The notes: generated by a model not told the origin, from the letters alone. Shown: positions 29,044 to 40,263, counted from the stretch's first letter. The stretch is DNA of 64,000 nt from Achromobacter pestifer (GCF_902859625.1 NZ_CADIJX010000008.1:99014-163013), one strand, 5' to 3'. A program made the numbers and translations.

Positions 29044-30672
29044 TCAGGCGCGGCGTGTTTTGCGACCGCTGCCAATGGCGGCGATCAGCACCAGGCCCAC
29101 GAGCGCCAGCGCGATCTTGTCGCCGAAGCGTGCATATGGCGTCAGGCCCGTCATGCCTTGCACGGACACGGGCAGCATGCCGGCTTGCAGCGGGGCAAGT
29201 TGCGCGGCGACATGACCCTTGGCGTCGATGGCGGCGGTGATGCCGGTATTGGTCGCCGTCAGCATGGGACGCGCGGTCTCCATGGTGCGTAGCCGACCGA
29301 TTTGCAGATGCTGGCGCAAGGCCCAGGAATCGCCGAACCAGCCCAGATTGCTGACGTTGACCAGGATGGTCGCACCCGGCTCACCATCGGGGCTGGGCAG
29401 CAGCGCCGGCAGCAAGTCGGGGCCGAACAGGTCTTCGTAGCAGATGTTGAAGGCAATATGCTGGCCGCCCACGGCGAAGGGGGTCTGGCGTTCCGCGCCG
29501 CGATCGAAATCGCCCAGCGGGATGTTCAGCATGTCCACGAACCAGTGGAATCCTGGCGGCACGTATTCGCCCCAAGGCACCAGATGGCGTTTGTCGTAGC
29601 GCATGGTGGTGCTGCCGGCGACCAACTGTTCGACCGGCGTATTGCCGTCAAACCCCATCACGCTGTTGGTATAGCGTTCGCGGCCATTGACGCGGTCGTG
29701 CAGGGGTACGCCCATGGCAATGGTGAAGTTGCCTCGGGCGGCCACGCCGCGCCAGGCATCCCAGATGCGCGGATCAAGCTGATCCTGAAACACGGGCAAT
29801 ACCGTTTCGGGCAGGATCACCAATTCCGGCGCGGGGACGCCGGCGGGCGGCGCCATGGCCGTCATTTCCAGGTGGCGCACCAGGCTTTGTTCCAGCAGCG
29901 CCGGGTCGAATTTCTGTGATTGTTCAATGTTGCCCTGGATCAGGCGCACATTCAGCGGATCACCGGTGGGGGAAGACCAGTCCACGCGCGATAGCGGCCA
30001 ACCGGCGACGGCCAGCGCCAACGCAATGCCGGCCGCCAGCGCTTGGCGCGAGTCTCTGGCCTTTTTGCGGGACGGCTGCCAAAGGCTGGCGATGGCGGCA
30101 GCGGCGAACGCGGCCACGAATGCCATGCCATGAACGCCCAGTATCGGCGCCCAGCCGGCAATCGGGCTGTCGACCTGCGCATACCCGATGTTCAGCCACG
30201 GGAAGCCGGTGAACAGCACGGCGCGCAGCCATTCAAAGCCGGCCCATAGCGCGGCCCAGGCCAAGGTGGCAGACAAGATGCCGGATGGCGTCGTGTCGTT
30301 CGTCAATGGGGTGAATCGACGCGCCAGCGCACTGGCCGTGGCAGGAAACAGCGCCAGGAACGAGGACAGGGCCAGCACGCCGGCCACCGCCAGCGGCGCG
30401 GCTAGATCGCCATAGCGATGCATGCTGATGTAGAGCCAGTACAGGCCCACGGCATAGGTGACGAAGGCGAACAGCCAGCCGCGCGCCCAGGCCTGCTTGG
30501 CCGACGGGGCGGTAAGCGTGACGCGCGCGGCGATGGCAAGCGCCAGGATCTGCGTGATGGCCAGCGCCCAGTCCGGCAAAGGGCCGGGCGCGAAGGTCAG
30601 GGCGTGCACGGCACCTGCCAGCGTCAAGCCGGCGGCGCCGCGCAGGAGTCGGCTGCGCGGGGTACGGCTCAT
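29044..30672 (-). CDS. lnt: apolipoprotein N-acyltransferase Lnt
   Basis: A 542-residue inner-membrane enzyme that adds the third acyl chain to lipoproteins. About six N-terminal helices precede a nitrilase-like periplasmic domain. The Glu-Lys-Cys triad is visible in [20 protein letters not shown] and [10 protein letters not shown]. The ATG overlaps the corC stop by 4 bp. It is the last gene of the miaB-phoH-ybeY-corC-lnt cluster. Confidence 0.95.
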   Translation of the reverse strand: MSRTPRSRLLRGAAGLTLAGAVHALTFAPGPLPDWALAITQILALAIAARVTLTAPSAKQAWARGWLFAFVTYAVGLYWLYISMHRYGDLAAPLAVAGVLALSSFLALFPATASALARRFTPLTNDTTPSGILSATLAWAALWAGFEWLRAVLFTGFPWLNIGYAQVDSPIAGWAPILGVHGMAFVAAFAAAAIASLWQPSRKKARDSRQALAAGIALALAVAGWPLSRVDWSSPTGDPLNVRLIQGNIEQSQKFDPALLEQSLVRHLEMTAMAPPAGVPAPELVILPETVLPVFQDQLDPRIWDAWRGVAARGNFTIAMGVPLHDRVNGRERYTNSVMGFDGNTPVEQLVAGSTTMRYDKRHLVPWGEYVPPGFHWFVDMLNIPLGDFDRGAERQTPFAVGGQHIAFNICYEDLFGPDLLPALLPSPDGEPGATILVNVSNLGWFGDSWALRQHLQIGRLRTMETARPMLTATNTGITAAIDAKGHVAAQLAPLQAGMLPVSVQGMTGLTPYARFGDKIALALVGLVLIAAIGSGRKTRRA

Positions 30673-31559
30673 GCGTCGTCGTGGGGGCGAGAAGTTTGGG
30701 TGGGCGTGTTGCGCTTGACGCGCAGCCAGATGGCGCGGCGGGCATCACCGCGCGCCACTTCCATGCGCAGTCCGTCGAATTCGGCGATATCGCCGCGGCG
30801 CGGGATGCGGCCCAACTGGCCTCCCATCCATCCGCCGACGCTGTCGTATTCGTCATCGGGCAAGCGGCAGCCGAACACCTCGTTGAAGTGCGAGATATCC
30901 GTGGCGGCCAGGACGCGCCATTGGTTTTCGCCTTCGGGGAAGATCGAGTCTTCTTCGGTTTCGTCGAATTCGTCTTCGATGTCGCCGACGATCTGCTCCA
31001 GCACGTCTTCCATCGTGACCAGGCCCGAAATGCCGCCATGCTCATCGATGACGATGGCCTGGTGGTTACGGCTGGCGCGGAACTCGTGCAGCAGCACATT
31101 CAGGCGCTTGGATTCCGGGATGAACACGGCGGGACGGACCAGCGTGCGCATTTCGATGTTGGGTTCCAACATGCAGCGCAGCAGATCCTTGGCCAGCAGG
31201 ATGCCGATGATGTTGTCACGGTCGCCTTCGTAAACCGGGAAACGCGAATGCGCGGTTTCGATGACCGTGGCGACGAGATAGGGGATGGGCTGGGTGACGT
31301 CCAGCAGGTCCATGCGCGAGCGTGGAACCATGATGTCGCCGACGGTGCCCTCGGACACGGCCAGCGCGCCCTTGATCATCTTGTAGGACTCGGCGTCCAG
31401 CAGGTTGCGGTCGTGGGCGGCTTCCAGAATGGCCTTGATGCCTTCGCGGTCCTCGGGCTCTCGGCGCACAAGGGAAAGCAGGCGGTCTAGAAGGGATTTA
31501 GTGGCGGGTTTGGCTGAGCGAGCAGAGGTCGCTTCGGGGGCAGGGTAAGGGTCAGACAT
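30669..31559 (-). CDS. corC: HlyC/CorC family protein (CBS pair plus transporter-associated domain)
   Basis: A 296-residue cytosolic protein with two CBS domains (beginning near [14 protein letters not shown] and '[18 protein letters not shown]') and a C-terminal CorC/HlyC domain (from about residue 210). The DUF21 membrane part is absent, as in YbeX/CorC. It is linked to magnesium/cobalt handling and, in the ybe cluster, to ribosome metabolism. ATG at 31559 gives the usual N-terminus [11 protein letters not shown]; the frame upstream lacks support. A 167-bp gap with no recognised signal separates it from ybeY. Confidence 0.9.
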   Translation of the reverse strand: MSDPYPAPEATSARSAKPATKSLLDRLLSLVRREPEDREGIKAILEAAHDRNLLDAESYKMIKGALAVSEGTVGDIMVPRSRMDLLDVTQPIPYLVATVIETAHSRFPVYEGDRDNIIGILLAKDLLRCMLEPNIEMRTLVRPAVFIPESKRLNVLLHEFRASRNHQAIVIDEHGGISGLVTMEDVLEQIVGDIEDEFDETEEDSIFPEGENQWRVLAATDISHFNEVFGCRLPDDEYDSVGGWMGGQLGRIPRRGDIAEFDGLRMEVARGDARRAIWLRVKRNTPTQTSRPHDDA

Positions 31560-31726
31560 CGTCCGGGAGGACAAGTTATGGAGGGGCCAGCATAACCGAA
31601 ACTGGCTTCCCGTTTGTAACCGCGACCGTGAAAAAGGGGCCAAACGACGTCATCTACGCCTTGCGTGGCGCCATTTTCCGGCAATTTCTAGGGGTAGACC
31701 CGCACTGCGGGCCTCCGGTGCCCCGG

Positions 31727-32203
31727 CTATTGCGCAGTGACGTAAGGATCGGCGATGCCCATCTTCGCCAGCGTGGCGGTTTCCAGCGCCTCCATGCGCT
31801 TGGCGTCACGTGCCTTGATGTGGTCGTAGCCTAGCGAGTGCAGCACGCCGTGGACGGTCAGATGGGCGGCATGGTCCAACAGCGCCTTGCGCTGTTCGCG
31901 GGCCTCGCGCACCAGCACGGGCACGCACATGACGATGTCGCCGCGCGCGACCCCCACCGGGTCCACGCCGTACTCGAACGTCAGCACATTGGTGGCGTAG
32001 TCGCGTTCGCGGAAATCCCGGTTCAGGCGGCGGCCTTCTGCCGTGCCGACCAGCCGCAGACTGAGTTCGGCGGCCGAAAAATCGACCAGACCGTCTTCCG
32101 CGGCTGCTGCCAGGGCGCGTTCCGCCCACCGGCGCAGACGCCAGCGGGGCAGACGGGCTTCTTCGATCCCGTACTGGACGGACAGGGACAGATCAGGCTT
32201 CAT
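31727..32203 (-). CDS. ybeY: endoribonuclease YbeY
   Basis: A 158-residue metalloprotein with the zinc motif HGVLHSLGYDH (about residues 126-136). YbeY takes part in 16S rRNA 3'-end maturation and ribosome quality control. The ATG at 32203 starts [11 protein letters not shown] and overlaps the phoH 3' end by 11 bp; another ATG at 32221 is possible. The frame continues upstream only as a phoH shadow. Confidence 0.93.
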   Translation of the reverse strand: MKPDLSLSVQYGIEEARLPRWRLRRWAERALAAAAEDGLVDFSAAELSLRLVGTAEGRRLNRDFRERDYATNVLTFEYGVDPVGVARGDIVMCVPVLVREAREQRKALLDHAAHLTVHGVLHSLGYDHIKARDAKRMEALETATLAKMGIADPYVTAQ

Positions 32204-33218
32204 TTTCGGAGGCACGGTCATAGGCGTCGACGATGCGGGCGACCAGCGGGTGGCGCACGACATCGCGGCTGGTGAAACGAGTGGTGGCGATGCCCTGCAC
32301 GTCGTGCAATACCTTGACCGCGTGAGCCAGGCCGCTGTCCTGCCCGCGGGGCAGGTCGACCTGGGAGGGGTCGCCGGTGATGACGGCCTTGCTGCCGAAG
32401 CCAATCCGCGTCAGGAACATCTTCATCTGTTCCGGCGTGGTGTTCTGCGCTTCGTCCAGGATGATGAAGGCATGGTTCAGCGTGCGTCCGCGCATATAGG
32501 CCAGCGGGGCGATTTCAATCGTCTGTTTCTCGAACAGGCGTTGCACCTTCTCGAAGCCCATCAGATCGTAGAGCGCGTCATACAGCGGGCGCAGGTAAGG
32601 GTCTACTTTCTGGGCCAGGTCGCCGGGCAGGAAGCCCAGGCGCTCGCCGGCTTCGACGGCCGGGCGGGTCAGCACCAGGCGCTGCACGGTGTCGCGTTCC
32701 ATCGCGTCGATGGCGCAGGCCACGGCCAGCCACGTCTTGCCAGTGCCGGCGGGGCCGACACCGAAGGTGATGTCGTGCTTCAGGATGTTGTTCAGGTAGT
32801 CGCGCTGACGCGGCGTGCGTGGACGCAGGTCGCTGCGCTTGGTCCGCAGCGCGATGCTGTCGCTTTCGTCGTCCAAGGCGGGCAGCGGATCGGCTTCCCG
32901 CACCTGTTCTTCCTGGGGCTTTTCTTCCTGACGTCCCACGCCGATCTCGACCAGACCCAGTTGGATGTCGTCGACCGACAGGGCGCGGTGCACGGCCTGT
33001 TCGTGGAAGCGTCGCAGTACCCGGCCGGCCAGTTCGGCCTGTTCGCCTTCAATGGTGACGCGGCTGCCACGGCGAGAGAGCTTGACGCCCATGCCGTCGG
33101 CAAGCTGCCGCAGATTTTCGTCCAGCGGGCCGCACAGATTGGCCAGGTGGGTGTTGTCGCCGTCCAGATTGACGACGGCGGGCATGCTGCGGCGGGCGCG
33201 GGAACGGGGAGTGGTCAT
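32193..33218 (-). CDS. ybeZ: PhoH family ATPase (YbeZ)
   Basis: A 341-residue protein with an N-terminal KH-like region and a PhoH P-loop domain: Walker [12 protein letters not shown] near residue 145 and Walker [12 protein letters not shown] near 245. YbeZ is a nucleotide-binding partner of YbeY in RNA processing. The ATG overlaps the miaB stop by 4 bp. Confidence 0.93.
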   Translation of the reverse strand: MTTPRSRARRSMPAVVNLDGDNTHLANLCGPLDENLRQLADGMGVKLSRRGSRVTIEGEQAELAGRVLRRFHEQAVHRALSVDDIQLGLVEIGVGRQEEKPQEEQVREADPLPALDDESDSIALRTKRSDLRPRTPRQRDYLNNILKHDITFGVGPAGTGKTWLAVACAIDAMERDTVQRLVLTRPAVEAGERLGFLPGDLAQKVDPYLRPLYDALYDLMGFEKVQRLFEKQTIEIAPLAYMRGRTLNHAFIILDEAQNTTPEQMKMFLTRIGFGSKAVITGDPSQVDLPRGQDSGLAHAVKVLHDVQGIATTRFTSRDVVRHPLVARIVDAYDRASENEA

Positions 33219-34678
33219 TCAGTCTCTTGGAGATCGCGGTCCACGTCAGCCACCCGGGCGCGCAACGAATTGGTGTGCGCTTCGGTGATGACGACGTCAA
33301 CCATTTGTCCGATAAGCCGCGCGGGTGCGGCGAAGTTCACGATGCGGTTGTTCTCGGTGCGGCCCATCAGTTCGTTGGGGTCGCGGCGCGAGGGACCTTC
33401 CACCAGCAGGCGTTGGCGCGTGCCGACCATGTTGCGGGCGATGGTGGCCGCCTGTTCATTGATCAGCGCTTGCAGGCGCTGTAGGCGGCGCAGCTTCACG
33501 TCCTGCGGCGTGTCGTCCGTCAGGTCGGCCGCGGGCGTGCCGGGACGGCGTGAATAGACGAACGAGAACGAGGTGTCGAAGCCCACGTCCTGGATCAGCT
33601 TCATCGTCTTTTCAAAGTCTTCTTCGGTTTCGCCGGGGAAGCCCACGATGAAATCGGACGACAAGGTCAGGTCGGGGCGGGCCGCGCGCAGGCGACGGAC
33701 CACCGACTTGAATTCCAGCGTGGTGTAGCCGCGTTTCATGCCGGCCAGCACCCGGTCGCTGCCCGCTTGCACGGGCAGGTGCAGGAACGACACGAGCTTG
33801 GGCAGGCGGGCGTAGGCGTCCACCATGCGCTGCGTCATTTCCTTGGGGTGCGAGGTGGTGTAGCGGATGCGTTCGATGCCGGGGATTTCGTGCACGTATT
33901 CCAGCAGCATGGCGAAGTCGGCGATGTCGTCCGTGCCTTCCATCTTGCCGCGGTAGGCGTTCACGTTCTGGCCCAGCAGCGTCACTTCCTTCACGCCTTG
34001 GTCGGCCAGGTCGGCGACTTCGATCAGCACGTCCTCGAACGGGCGCGAGACTTCTTCGCCGCGCGTGTAAGGCACGACACAGAAGCTGCAATACTTGCTA
34101 CAGCCTTCCATGATCGAGACGAACGCCGTCGCGCCGTCCACGCGCGGGGGCGGCATGTTGTCGAACTTTTCGATCTCGGGAAAGCTGATGTCCACTTGCG
34201 AGCGGCCTTCCGAGCGGCGACGCGCGATCAGGTCGGGCAAGCGGTGCAGCGTTTGTGGGCCGAACACCACGTCCACGTAAGGCGCGCGCTTGACGATGGC
34301 TGCGCCTTCCTGGCTGGCCACGCAGCCGCCGACCCCGATCACCAGATTCGGGTTCGTTTTTTTCAGGTGCTGCACCCGGCCCAGGTCCGAGAAGACTTTT
34401 TCCTGCGCCTTCTCGCGCACCGAACAGGTATTGAACAGGATGACGTCGGCGTCTTCCGGGTTGTCGGTCAGTTCCAGCCCCTGGTCACCGCGCAGCACGT
34501 CGGCCATCTTGTCCGAGTCGTACTCGTTCATCTGGCAGCCGAAGGTGCGGATGTACAGTTTGCGGGGAGAGCTGGCGCCGGCGTCTGCGGGGGCGTCCGC
34601 GAGGGGGGTAGCAGCGGTGCCGCCGTCGTGCGGAGCGTTCACGCGCGCATTGTCGCGTTTCAGGGAGGTTTCTTGCAT
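33215..34678 (-). CDS. miaB: tRNA-2-methylthio-N6-dimethylallyladenosine synthase MiaB
   Basis: A 487-residue radical SAM methylthiotransferase. The N-terminal domain has Cys ligands in [13 protein letters not shown] and [10 protein letters not shown]; the radical SAM motif is [17 protein letters not shown]; a TRAM domain ends the protein ('[20 protein letters not shown]'). It modifies A37 of tRNAs reading UNN codons. An N-terminal extension of about 40 low-complexity residues precedes [10 protein letters not shown]. It is first in the ybe cluster. Confidence 0.96.
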   Translation of the reverse strand: MQETSLKRDNARVNAPHDGGTAATPLADAPADAGASSPRKLYIRTFGCQMNEYDSDKMADVLRGDQGLELTDNPEDADVILFNTCSVREKAQEKVFSDLGRVQHLKKTNPNLVIGVGGCVASQEGAAIVKRAPYVDVVFGPQTLHRLPDLIARRRSEGRSQVDISFPEIEKFDNMPPPRVDGATAFVSIMEGCSKYCSFCVVPYTRGEEVSRPFEDVLIEVADLADQGVKEVTLLGQNVNAYRGKMEGTDDIADFAMLLEYVHEIPGIERIRYTTSHPKEMTQRMVDAYARLPKLVSFLHLPVQAGSDRVLAGMKRGYTTLEFKSVVRRLRAARPDLTLSSDFIVGFPGETEEDFEKTMKLIQDVGFDTSFSFVYSRRPGTPAADLTDDTPQDVKLRRLQRLQALINEQAATIARNMVGTRQRLLVEGPSRRDPNELMGRTENNRIVNFAAPARLIGQMVDVVITEAHTNSLRARVADVDRDLQETE

Positions 34679-34849
34679 GATGGTCGCCGTGACGGGTGTA
34701 GATCCCGGGGGCTAAAGAGCTGGAAAGGCGGAATTTTAACCCTTGCGTGAAAATTGTTTCTTGGTCTGGCAGGCGGTCGCCGTTACGATAGCGATCCGGC
34801 CAGCTTTCAGCGGCTGGTAAATATTTCTCATTTTCCTTGAGCGGTACCG

Positions 34850-35617
34850 ATGACTCCCAATCCCATGACGCCTCCGGTGGCCGCTCCCGTGACCCCCGCC
34901 GCGCCAGGCCTGCCCGCGCCAGACGAAGTCCGTAACCCGTTTTCGCTAGCTACCTGGCTGTCGCTGGGCGTTGCCCTGGCCTTGGTGGCCGGCGCCTGCG
35001 CGCGTTGGGTGGATCTGCCGCTGGCCATCTGGATCAAGCAGTCGGTATCCGATGGCGTGAACGAGTCCTTTGAATGGGTCGGGCAGTTGGGTGAAAGCGG
35101 CCCGTACATCGGGGTCGCGCTGGCCTTTTACGTCGTGGGCCTGATTGGCCTGGCGCGCGGCTGGCGCAACCCCTTGCGCATGAGCTACGCCAGCATGGCA
35201 CGCGGCAGCCTGCTGATGCTGTCCACCATGGCGGTGGGTGGGCTGGTGGTGTTGGTGCTGAAGCGATCGGTGGCGCGGGCGCGTCCCGAGTTGTTCTTCG
35301 AGAAAGGCATCTACGGCCTGGGCGAATCCTTTTCGCGCGTGCAGCAGTTCAATTCCTTTCCGTCCAGCCACACCTACGCGGCGTTCGCGGTGGCCGTGGT
35401 GCTGGGCATCCTGGCCCCGCGCTGGCGCGTGGCCTTCCTGCTGTTGGCGGCGTTGGTCGCAATGAGCCGGCTGGTCAATCTGGACCACTACCTGTCCGAC
35501 GTGATGACCGCGGCCGGCATCGCCGTGCTGGTCGGCCACGTGCTGGCCCCCCGCGTCTTGTGCAGCAAATACCAATGGCCGCTGCGCGCGCCGTGGCGCT
35601 GGTGGAAGAAGGCGTAG
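34850..35617 (+). CDS. PAP2-family phosphatase, membrane protein
   Basis: A 255-residue multi-helix membrane protein with the three PAP2 motifs: KRSVARARP (motif 1, about 130), FPSSHT (motif 2, about 170) and SRLVNLDHYLSD (motif 3, about 205). Enzymes of this kind dephosphorylate lipid phosphates such as undecaprenyl pyrophosphate or phosphatidic acid at the outer face of the inner membrane. The N-terminal 25 residues are Pro/Ala rich and cytoplasmic. The exact substrate is not visible. Confidence 0.9.
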   Translation: MTPNPMTPPVAAPVTPAAPGLPAPDEVRNPFSLATWLSLGVALALVAGACARWVDLPLAIWIKQSVSDGVNESFEWVGQLGESGPYIGVALAFYVVGLIGLARGWRNPLRMSYASMARGSLLMLSTMAVGGLVVLVLKRSVARARPELFFEKGIYGLGESFSRVQQFNSFPSSHTYAAFAVAVVLGILAPRWRVAFLLLAALVAMSRLVNLDHYLSDVMTAAGIAVLVGHVLAPRVLCSKYQWPLRAPWRWWKKA

Positions 35618-35675
35618 GGGCGAATACCGCCCTTGGCCGAGGCCGCAGGCCGCGCTTCGACGCTTCGCAGACGGC

Positions 35676-36386
35676 TTAGGCGAAGTTGATCACCACGCGC
35701 CGGTTGGTGCGGCTTTTCTTTTCGATCTTGGTGACGGCGATGGGGCCGATCTCGGCCGTGTTGCGCACATGCGTGCCGCCGCAGGGCTGGCGGTCGACGC
35801 CCGGGATCTCGATGATGCGGATGCTGGCGGTGCCGGCGGGCGGCGCGGCGCCCACGGTGCGGACCAGATCGGGTTGCGCGGCCAATTCCTCGGGCGTGAT
35901 GCAATTCACGGCGACGTCGGTGCGGGCGTTGATCAGCGCGTTCAGGCGGTCGGTCAGGTCGGTCTTTTCCAGCGTGGATTCGGGCAGGTCGAAATCGATG
36001 CGGGCGGAATCGGGCGAGATACTGCATCCCGTCACGGGCGCCGGCACCAAGGAACCCAGCAAGTGCAAACAGGTGTGCAGGCGCATCAGCCGATGGCGGC
36101 GGGGCCAGTCGATGGCGACGACAACTCGGTCGCCCACTTGCGGGGCCGTGTCGCCATCCAGCACATGCAGGATGCGTTGGCGGTCGTCGGCGTAGACGGT
36201 GTCGCTCAAGGTCAGGACACGGCCGTCCGCTAGCGTAAGCGTGCCGGTGTCGCCTGCTTGCCCGCCGCTGCGCGCATAACAGACGGTTTCGTCCAGTTCG
36301 ATGCCGTCGGGGCTGACGGCGATGACGGTGGCGTCGCACTGGCCCAGATAGGGTTCGTCATCGAATCGCTTGTACGTGGCGGGCAT
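35676..36386 (-). CDS. alanyl-tRNA editing protein, AlaX family
   Basis: A 236-residue free-standing editing protein resembling the editing domain of alanyl-tRNA synthetase. The zinc site is formed by HTCLH (near residue 100) and CGGTH (near 200). It removes Ser or Gly wrongly attached to tRNA-Ala. ATG at 36386 is preferred because GGAG lies 8 nt upstream and the product starts MPATYKRFDDEPYL; a GTG at 36434 overlapping the upstream gene's stop by 4 bp is an alternative that would couple translation. Confidence 0.88.
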   Translation of the reverse strand: MPATYKRFDDEPYLGQCDATVIAVSPDGIELDETVCYARSGGQAGDTGTLTLADGRVLTLSDTVYADDRQRILHVLDGDTAPQVGDRVVVAIDWPRRHRLMRLHTCLHLLGSLVPAPVTGCSISPDSARIDFDLPESTLEKTDLTDRLNALINARTDVAVNCITPEELAAQPDLVRTVGAAPPAGTASIRIIEIPGVDRQPCGGTHVRNTAEIGPIAVTKIEKKSRTNRRVVINFA

Positions 36387-36430
36387 GGGGAGGTCTCCGG
36401 TCTGGGTTGCTGAGTTGTTGTTATGGATGT

Positions 36431-37108
36431 TCACGCCAGGGTCTTCAGGCCCTGCGGGGTCTCGATCTGCGCGCGCAGGCGCGGTGGCCCGTTGGTCTGT
36501 TCAAGGTCGATCAGGGTGTCTGCACCCATCCAGGTCAGCCCCTGGCGCAGTAATCCGGCCTGAGGGTGGCTGCCCGAAAGGCGCACGAGCTTCAGGGGTT
36601 GGCGTGGCAGGCTGACGCCGGGGTAGGCATCGACGTCCCATTGGATCAGCGTGGGCAGGAGGCCATCACCCGCGGCATGGCCGGCTTCGCGCCAGGCGGG
36701 CAGGCTGCCGTCAGCAGGCACGGTCAGCCGCCAGCGCAAGTCGCCGCGCGTCATGGGGATGACCGGGGCAATGCGGTCGGGATGGTCGGCCTGCATGCGG
36801 GTGAGGTCCATCGGCGCATCGACCCGCGCCGCCCAATGTGCCAGAAAGGGGCCTTGCTCCAGGCGGGCCCGCACATCACCCTGGTCCAATCCGAACCAGC
36901 GCGGCTGGTCCGGCTGCGGCGCATCCGGATCGATGGCGATCACTTCCAGATAAATGCCGTCCGCCATGCCCAGCACGCGGTTGTGAGTGCCCATGCGCGG
37001 GTGAGCGCCGCCGCCCTGGGGCGCGATGCCCAGGATGCTGGCTACGTATTCCGTGCCGCTGGCCAGATCGGCCGCAGCGATGACGAGATGATCGATGGAT
37101 AGTTTCAT
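36431..37108 (-). CDS. VOC superfamily (glyoxalase-like) protein
   Basis: A 225-residue protein with one glyoxalase-like half at the N-terminus ('IDHLVIAAADLASGTEYV', then 'GAHPRMGTHNRVLG' and YLEVIAIDPDA) of the glyoxalase_3 type. The function is unknown; such proteins bind a metal through His/Glu. ATG at 37108 is chosen because it starts MKLSIDHLVIAA, one strand before the fold. It is directly upstream of the AlaX gene and likely co-transcribed. Confidence 0.85.
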   Translation of the reverse strand: MKLSIDHLVIAAADLASGTEYVASILGIAPQGGGAHPRMGTHNRVLGMADGIYLEVIAIDPDAPQPDQPRWFGLDQGDVRARLEQGPFLAHWAARVDAPMDLTRMQADHPDRIAPVIPMTRGDLRWRLTVPADGSLPAWREAGHAAGDGLLPTLIQWDVDAYPGVSLPRQPLKLVRLSGSHPQAGLLRQGLTWMGADTLIDLEQTNGPPRLRAQIETPQGLKTLA

Positions 37109-37237
37109 GGTGTGCCTATGGTAGCGAAAGCGGGCGCGTTCGTACCCGTACACCGGTAACTGGACGAGCGGTACAGTCGCCGTCAAGCGGTGACGCCTTG
37201 GGTTGGGCCATGCGAAGCGGACAGGGCTTCAAAAAGC

Positions 37238-37264
37238 AAAAACCCGTCGCAAGCGACGGGTTTT
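37238..37264 (-). terminator. terminator after secF
   Basis: ACCCGTCG (37242-37249) and CGACGGGT (37254-37261) close a CAAG loop with A-run before and T-run after, so it can work on both strands. It lies 24 bp after the secF stop. Confidence 0.85.
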
Positions 37265-37284
37265 GGTTTGAAGCGTCAGGCGGG

Positions 37285-38220
37285 TCAGGCGGCTTCGCCT
37301 TCTTCGCCGTCCTTCTTGACCGGCTTGATCAGGTCTTCGCGCTTGACGCCCATCCACATGGCCAGCGCGGCGGCGACGAACACCGACGAATAGATGCCGA
37401 ACCAGATGCCGATGGTCAGGGCCATGGCGAAGTAGTGCAGGGTGGGGCCGCCGAAGAACAACATGGCCAGCACCATCATCTGCGTCGAACCGTGGGTGAT
37501 GATGGTCCGGGAAATGGTCTGCGTGATGGCGCTGTTGATGACTTCGTGCACGTCCGCCTTGCGGTACTTGCGGAAGTTCTCGCGGATCCGGTCCATGATG
37601 ACCACGGATTCGTTCACGGAGTAGCCCAGCACCGCCAGCACGCCCGCCAACACCGACAGCGAGAATTCCCACTGGAAGAAGGCGAAGAAGCCAAGAATGA
37701 TGACCACGTCGTGCAAGTTGGCGATCACGCCGGCCACGGCGAACTTCCATTCAAAGCGGAAGCCCAGGTAGACCATGATGCCGATGACCACCACCAGCAG
37801 GGCCATCAGGCCGTTGTGCAGCAGCTCCTGGCCCACCTGCGGACCCACGAATTCCACGCGGCGCAGTTCGACGCCGGAATCGGCGGTCTTCAGCGCGGCC
37901 ATGACGGTTTCGCTTTGGGTGGCCGACGTCTGGCCCTCTTGCAGCGGCAAGCGGATCATCACGTCGTGCGAGGTGCCGAAGTTCTGCACCTGGAAGTCGG
38001 TGTAGCCCAGCTTGGACACCACGCCGCGCACGTTTTCAAGCTGCGCCGTCTGGGCGTAGTTGACTTCCATGACCGTGCCGCCGGTGAATTCGATCGACAG
38101 GTGGAAGCCGCGGGTCAGGATGAAGAAGATCGCCAGGATGAACGTGACGAGACTGATGATGTTCAGCACCAATGCATGGCGCATGAACGGGATAGTGCGG
38201 TGAATACGGAAAAATTCCAT
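37285..38220 (-). CDS. secF: protein translocase subunit SecF
   Basis: A 311-residue, six-helix membrane protein of the SecDF complex, which uses the proton gradient to help pull proteins through SecYEG. Helix 1 ('VLNIISLVTFILAIFFILT') and the periplasmic start 'GFHLSIEFTGGTVMEV' are typical, as is 'GVLAVLGYSVNESVVIMDRI' in helix 4-5. It lies 53 bp after secD and ends the yajC-secD-secF unit. Confidence 0.97.
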   Translation of the reverse strand: MEFFRIHRTIPFMRHALVLNIISLVTFILAIFFILTRGFHLSIEFTGGTVMEVNYAQTAQLENVRGVVSKLGYTDFQVQNFGTSHDVMIRLPLQEGQTSATQSETVMAALKTADSGVELRRVEFVGPQVGQELLHNGLMALLVVVIGIMVYLGFRFEWKFAVAGVIANLHDVVIILGFFAFFQWEFSLSVLAGVLAVLGYSVNESVVIMDRIRENFRKYRKADVHEVINSAITQTISRTIITHGSTQMMVLAMLFFGGPTLHYFAMALTIGIWFGIYSSVFVAAALAMWMGVKREDLIKPVKKDGEEGEAA

Positions 38221-38273
38221 TTTTCGCCTTCGGCTTTATCTGTGCCGGGCGGCTAGGCCGCCCGCGCGGATGT

Positions 38274-40154
38274 TCAGTTGGTCTTCGGCTTCCAGACTTC
38301 GCCGATGGAGATCGTGGAGAGCTTCTTCTTGCGGCCGTAGTACAGATTAGCCAAGGCGCGCACACCGACCACCGACGAGAACATCGACGTCAGAATGCCC
38401 AGGCAGTGCACCACCGCGAAGCCCCGGATCGGACCCGAGCCGAAGGCCAGCAGCGCCAGGCCGACGATGAGCGTCGTGAGGTTCGAGTCAAGAATCGTGC
38501 CCCAGGCGCGTTCAAACCCCTGATGGATCGCTTGCTGCGGAGAGGCCCCCGCGCGCAGTTCTTCCCGTATCCGCTCGTTGATCAGCACGTTCGAGTCAAT
38601 GGCCATGCCCAGCGTCAGCGCGATAGCGGCGATGCCTGGCAGGGTGAGCGTGGCTTGCAGCATGGACAACAGCGCCAGCAGCAGCAGCACGTTCAGGGTC
38701 AGGCCGACCGTGGAGAACACGCCGAACAGGTGGTAGTACAGGATGATGAAGACCGCGATGGCCAGGAAACCGTACAGCGTCGAATGGAAGCCCTTCGAGA
38801 TGTTGTCGGCGCCCAGGCTCGGGCCAATGGTGCGTTCTTCAATGATGGACATCGGCGCAGCCAGCGCGCCAGCGCGCAACAGCAGCGCGGTGTCGGCGGC
38901 TTCTTCCGAGCTCATGCTGCCCGAGATCTGCACTTGGCCGCCCGCGATTTCGCTGCGGATGACCGGCGCCGTGACCACTTCGCCCTTGCCGTTTTCAAAC
39001 AGCAGGATGGCCATGCGCTTGCCGACGTTGTCGCGGGTGACGTCGCGGAAGATGCGGGCGCCCTTGGAGTCCAGCGTCAGGTGGACGGCGGCCTGCTGGG
39101 TTTGCGAGTCGCGGCCGGGCTGGGCGTCTTGCAGGTTTTCACCCGTCAGGACGACCTGGCGGCGCACCAGGATCGGACGGCCGTCGCGGTCGTTATAGCG
39201 TTCCAGGCCGAAGGGCACGGTGCCGCCCAGCAGCGCGGCTTGCGCGGTGGGGGTGTCGTCGACCATGCGGATTTCGAGCGTGGCGGTGCGGCCCAGCAGT
39301 TCCTTGGCCTTGGCCACGTCTTGCACGCCGGGCAGTTGCACCACGATGCGATCCGCGCCCTGCTGCTGGATGACCGGCTCGGCCACGCCCAGTTCGTTGA
39401 TCCGGTTATGCAGGGTGTTGATGTTCTGCTTCAGTGCGGAATCCTGCACGCGCTGGACGGCGGCGGGGTTCAGCGCGCCAAGCAGCAACTGCTTGCCGTT
39501 TTCTTCGCGTTCGGTGAATTCGAGGTCGGGCAGGCGGGTGCGCAGGGTCGAGATGGCGCGGTCGCGGTCGTCCGTGTTGGCGAACGTGGCGGCAATGCCC
39601 ATGCCGGAGCGTTCAACGCCGGCTACGTTGACCTTCTGGTCGCGCAGCACCGAGCGCACATCGGCGGCCAGCGAGTCGTAGCGGGCGGTCAGCGCGCCTT
39701 GCATGTCGACTTGCAGCAGGAAGTGCACGCCACCGCGCAAGTCCAGGCCCAGGTACATGGGCTTGGGGGCGAACCAGCCCATCGCGCGCATCCACGGAGG
39801 CGAGGCGGGCAGCAGGTTCAGCGCCACGGTGTAGTGGGGGTCGTCGGCGACGGTATTGAGGGATTTGTCGATCAGGTCGCGGGCCTGCAATTGCAGGTCG
39901 GTCGACGTGAAGCGCGCACGCACGGTGCCGAGCGTGCCATTTTGTTCGTAGTAGACGCCTTCGTTGGGGATCTTGGCGTCCGTCAGGATCTGTTCAACCC
40001 GGCTCAGCATGGCCGTGTCCACCTTGATGGTGGCCTTGGCGCTGGAAACCTGGACGGCAGGAGATTCGCCGTAGAAATTGGGAAGCGTGTACAGCAGGCC
40101 AATGATGACCGCGATCAGGACCGTAATGTACTTCCAGAGGGGATAGCGGTTCAT
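38274..40154 (-). CDS. secD: protein translocase subunit SecD
   Basis: A 626-residue membrane protein with one N-terminal helix, a large periplasmic region ('LGLDLRGGVHFLLQVDM' near residue 137) and a C-terminal RND-type helix bundle ('ALTLGMAIDSNVLINERIRE'). It acts with SecF and YajC in proton-driven protein export. It lies 109 bp after yajC. Confidence 0.97.
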   Translation of the reverse strand: MNRYPLWKYITVLIAVIIGLLYTLPNFYGESPAVQVSSAKATIKVDTAMLSRVEQILTDAKIPNEGVYYEQNGTLGTVRARFTSTDLQLQARDLIDKSLNTVADDPHYTVALNLLPASPPWMRAMGWFAPKPMYLGLDLRGGVHFLLQVDMQGALTARYDSLAADVRSVLRDQKVNVAGVERSGMGIAATFANTDDRDRAISTLRTRLPDLEFTEREENGKQLLLGALNPAAVQRVQDSALKQNINTLHNRINELGVAEPVIQQQGADRIVVQLPGVQDVAKAKELLGRTATLEIRMVDDTPTAQAALLGGTVPFGLERYNDRDGRPILVRRQVVLTGENLQDAQPGRDSQTQQAAVHLTLDSKGARIFRDVTRDNVGKRMAILLFENGKGEVVTAPVIRSEIAGGQVQISGSMSSEEAADTALLLRAGALAAPMSIIEERTIGPSLGADNISKGFHSTLYGFLAIAVFIILYYHLFGVFSTVGLTLNVLLLLALLSMLQATLTLPGIAAIALTLGMAIDSNVLINERIREELRAGASPQQAIHQGFERAWGTILDSNLTTLIVGLALLAFGSGPIRGFAVVHCLGILTSMFSSVVGVRALANLYYGRKKKLSTISIGEVWKPKTN

Positions 40155-40263
40155 TGCCGGCTACTTCATGTCAAAGAGATAAGGGGCCGCCCGAGCGGCA
40201 AGCGCAACGGGCGGCGGCAGGCGCCATCGTACAAAAGAGCCCGACAGGGCTCCTGTGGGACGC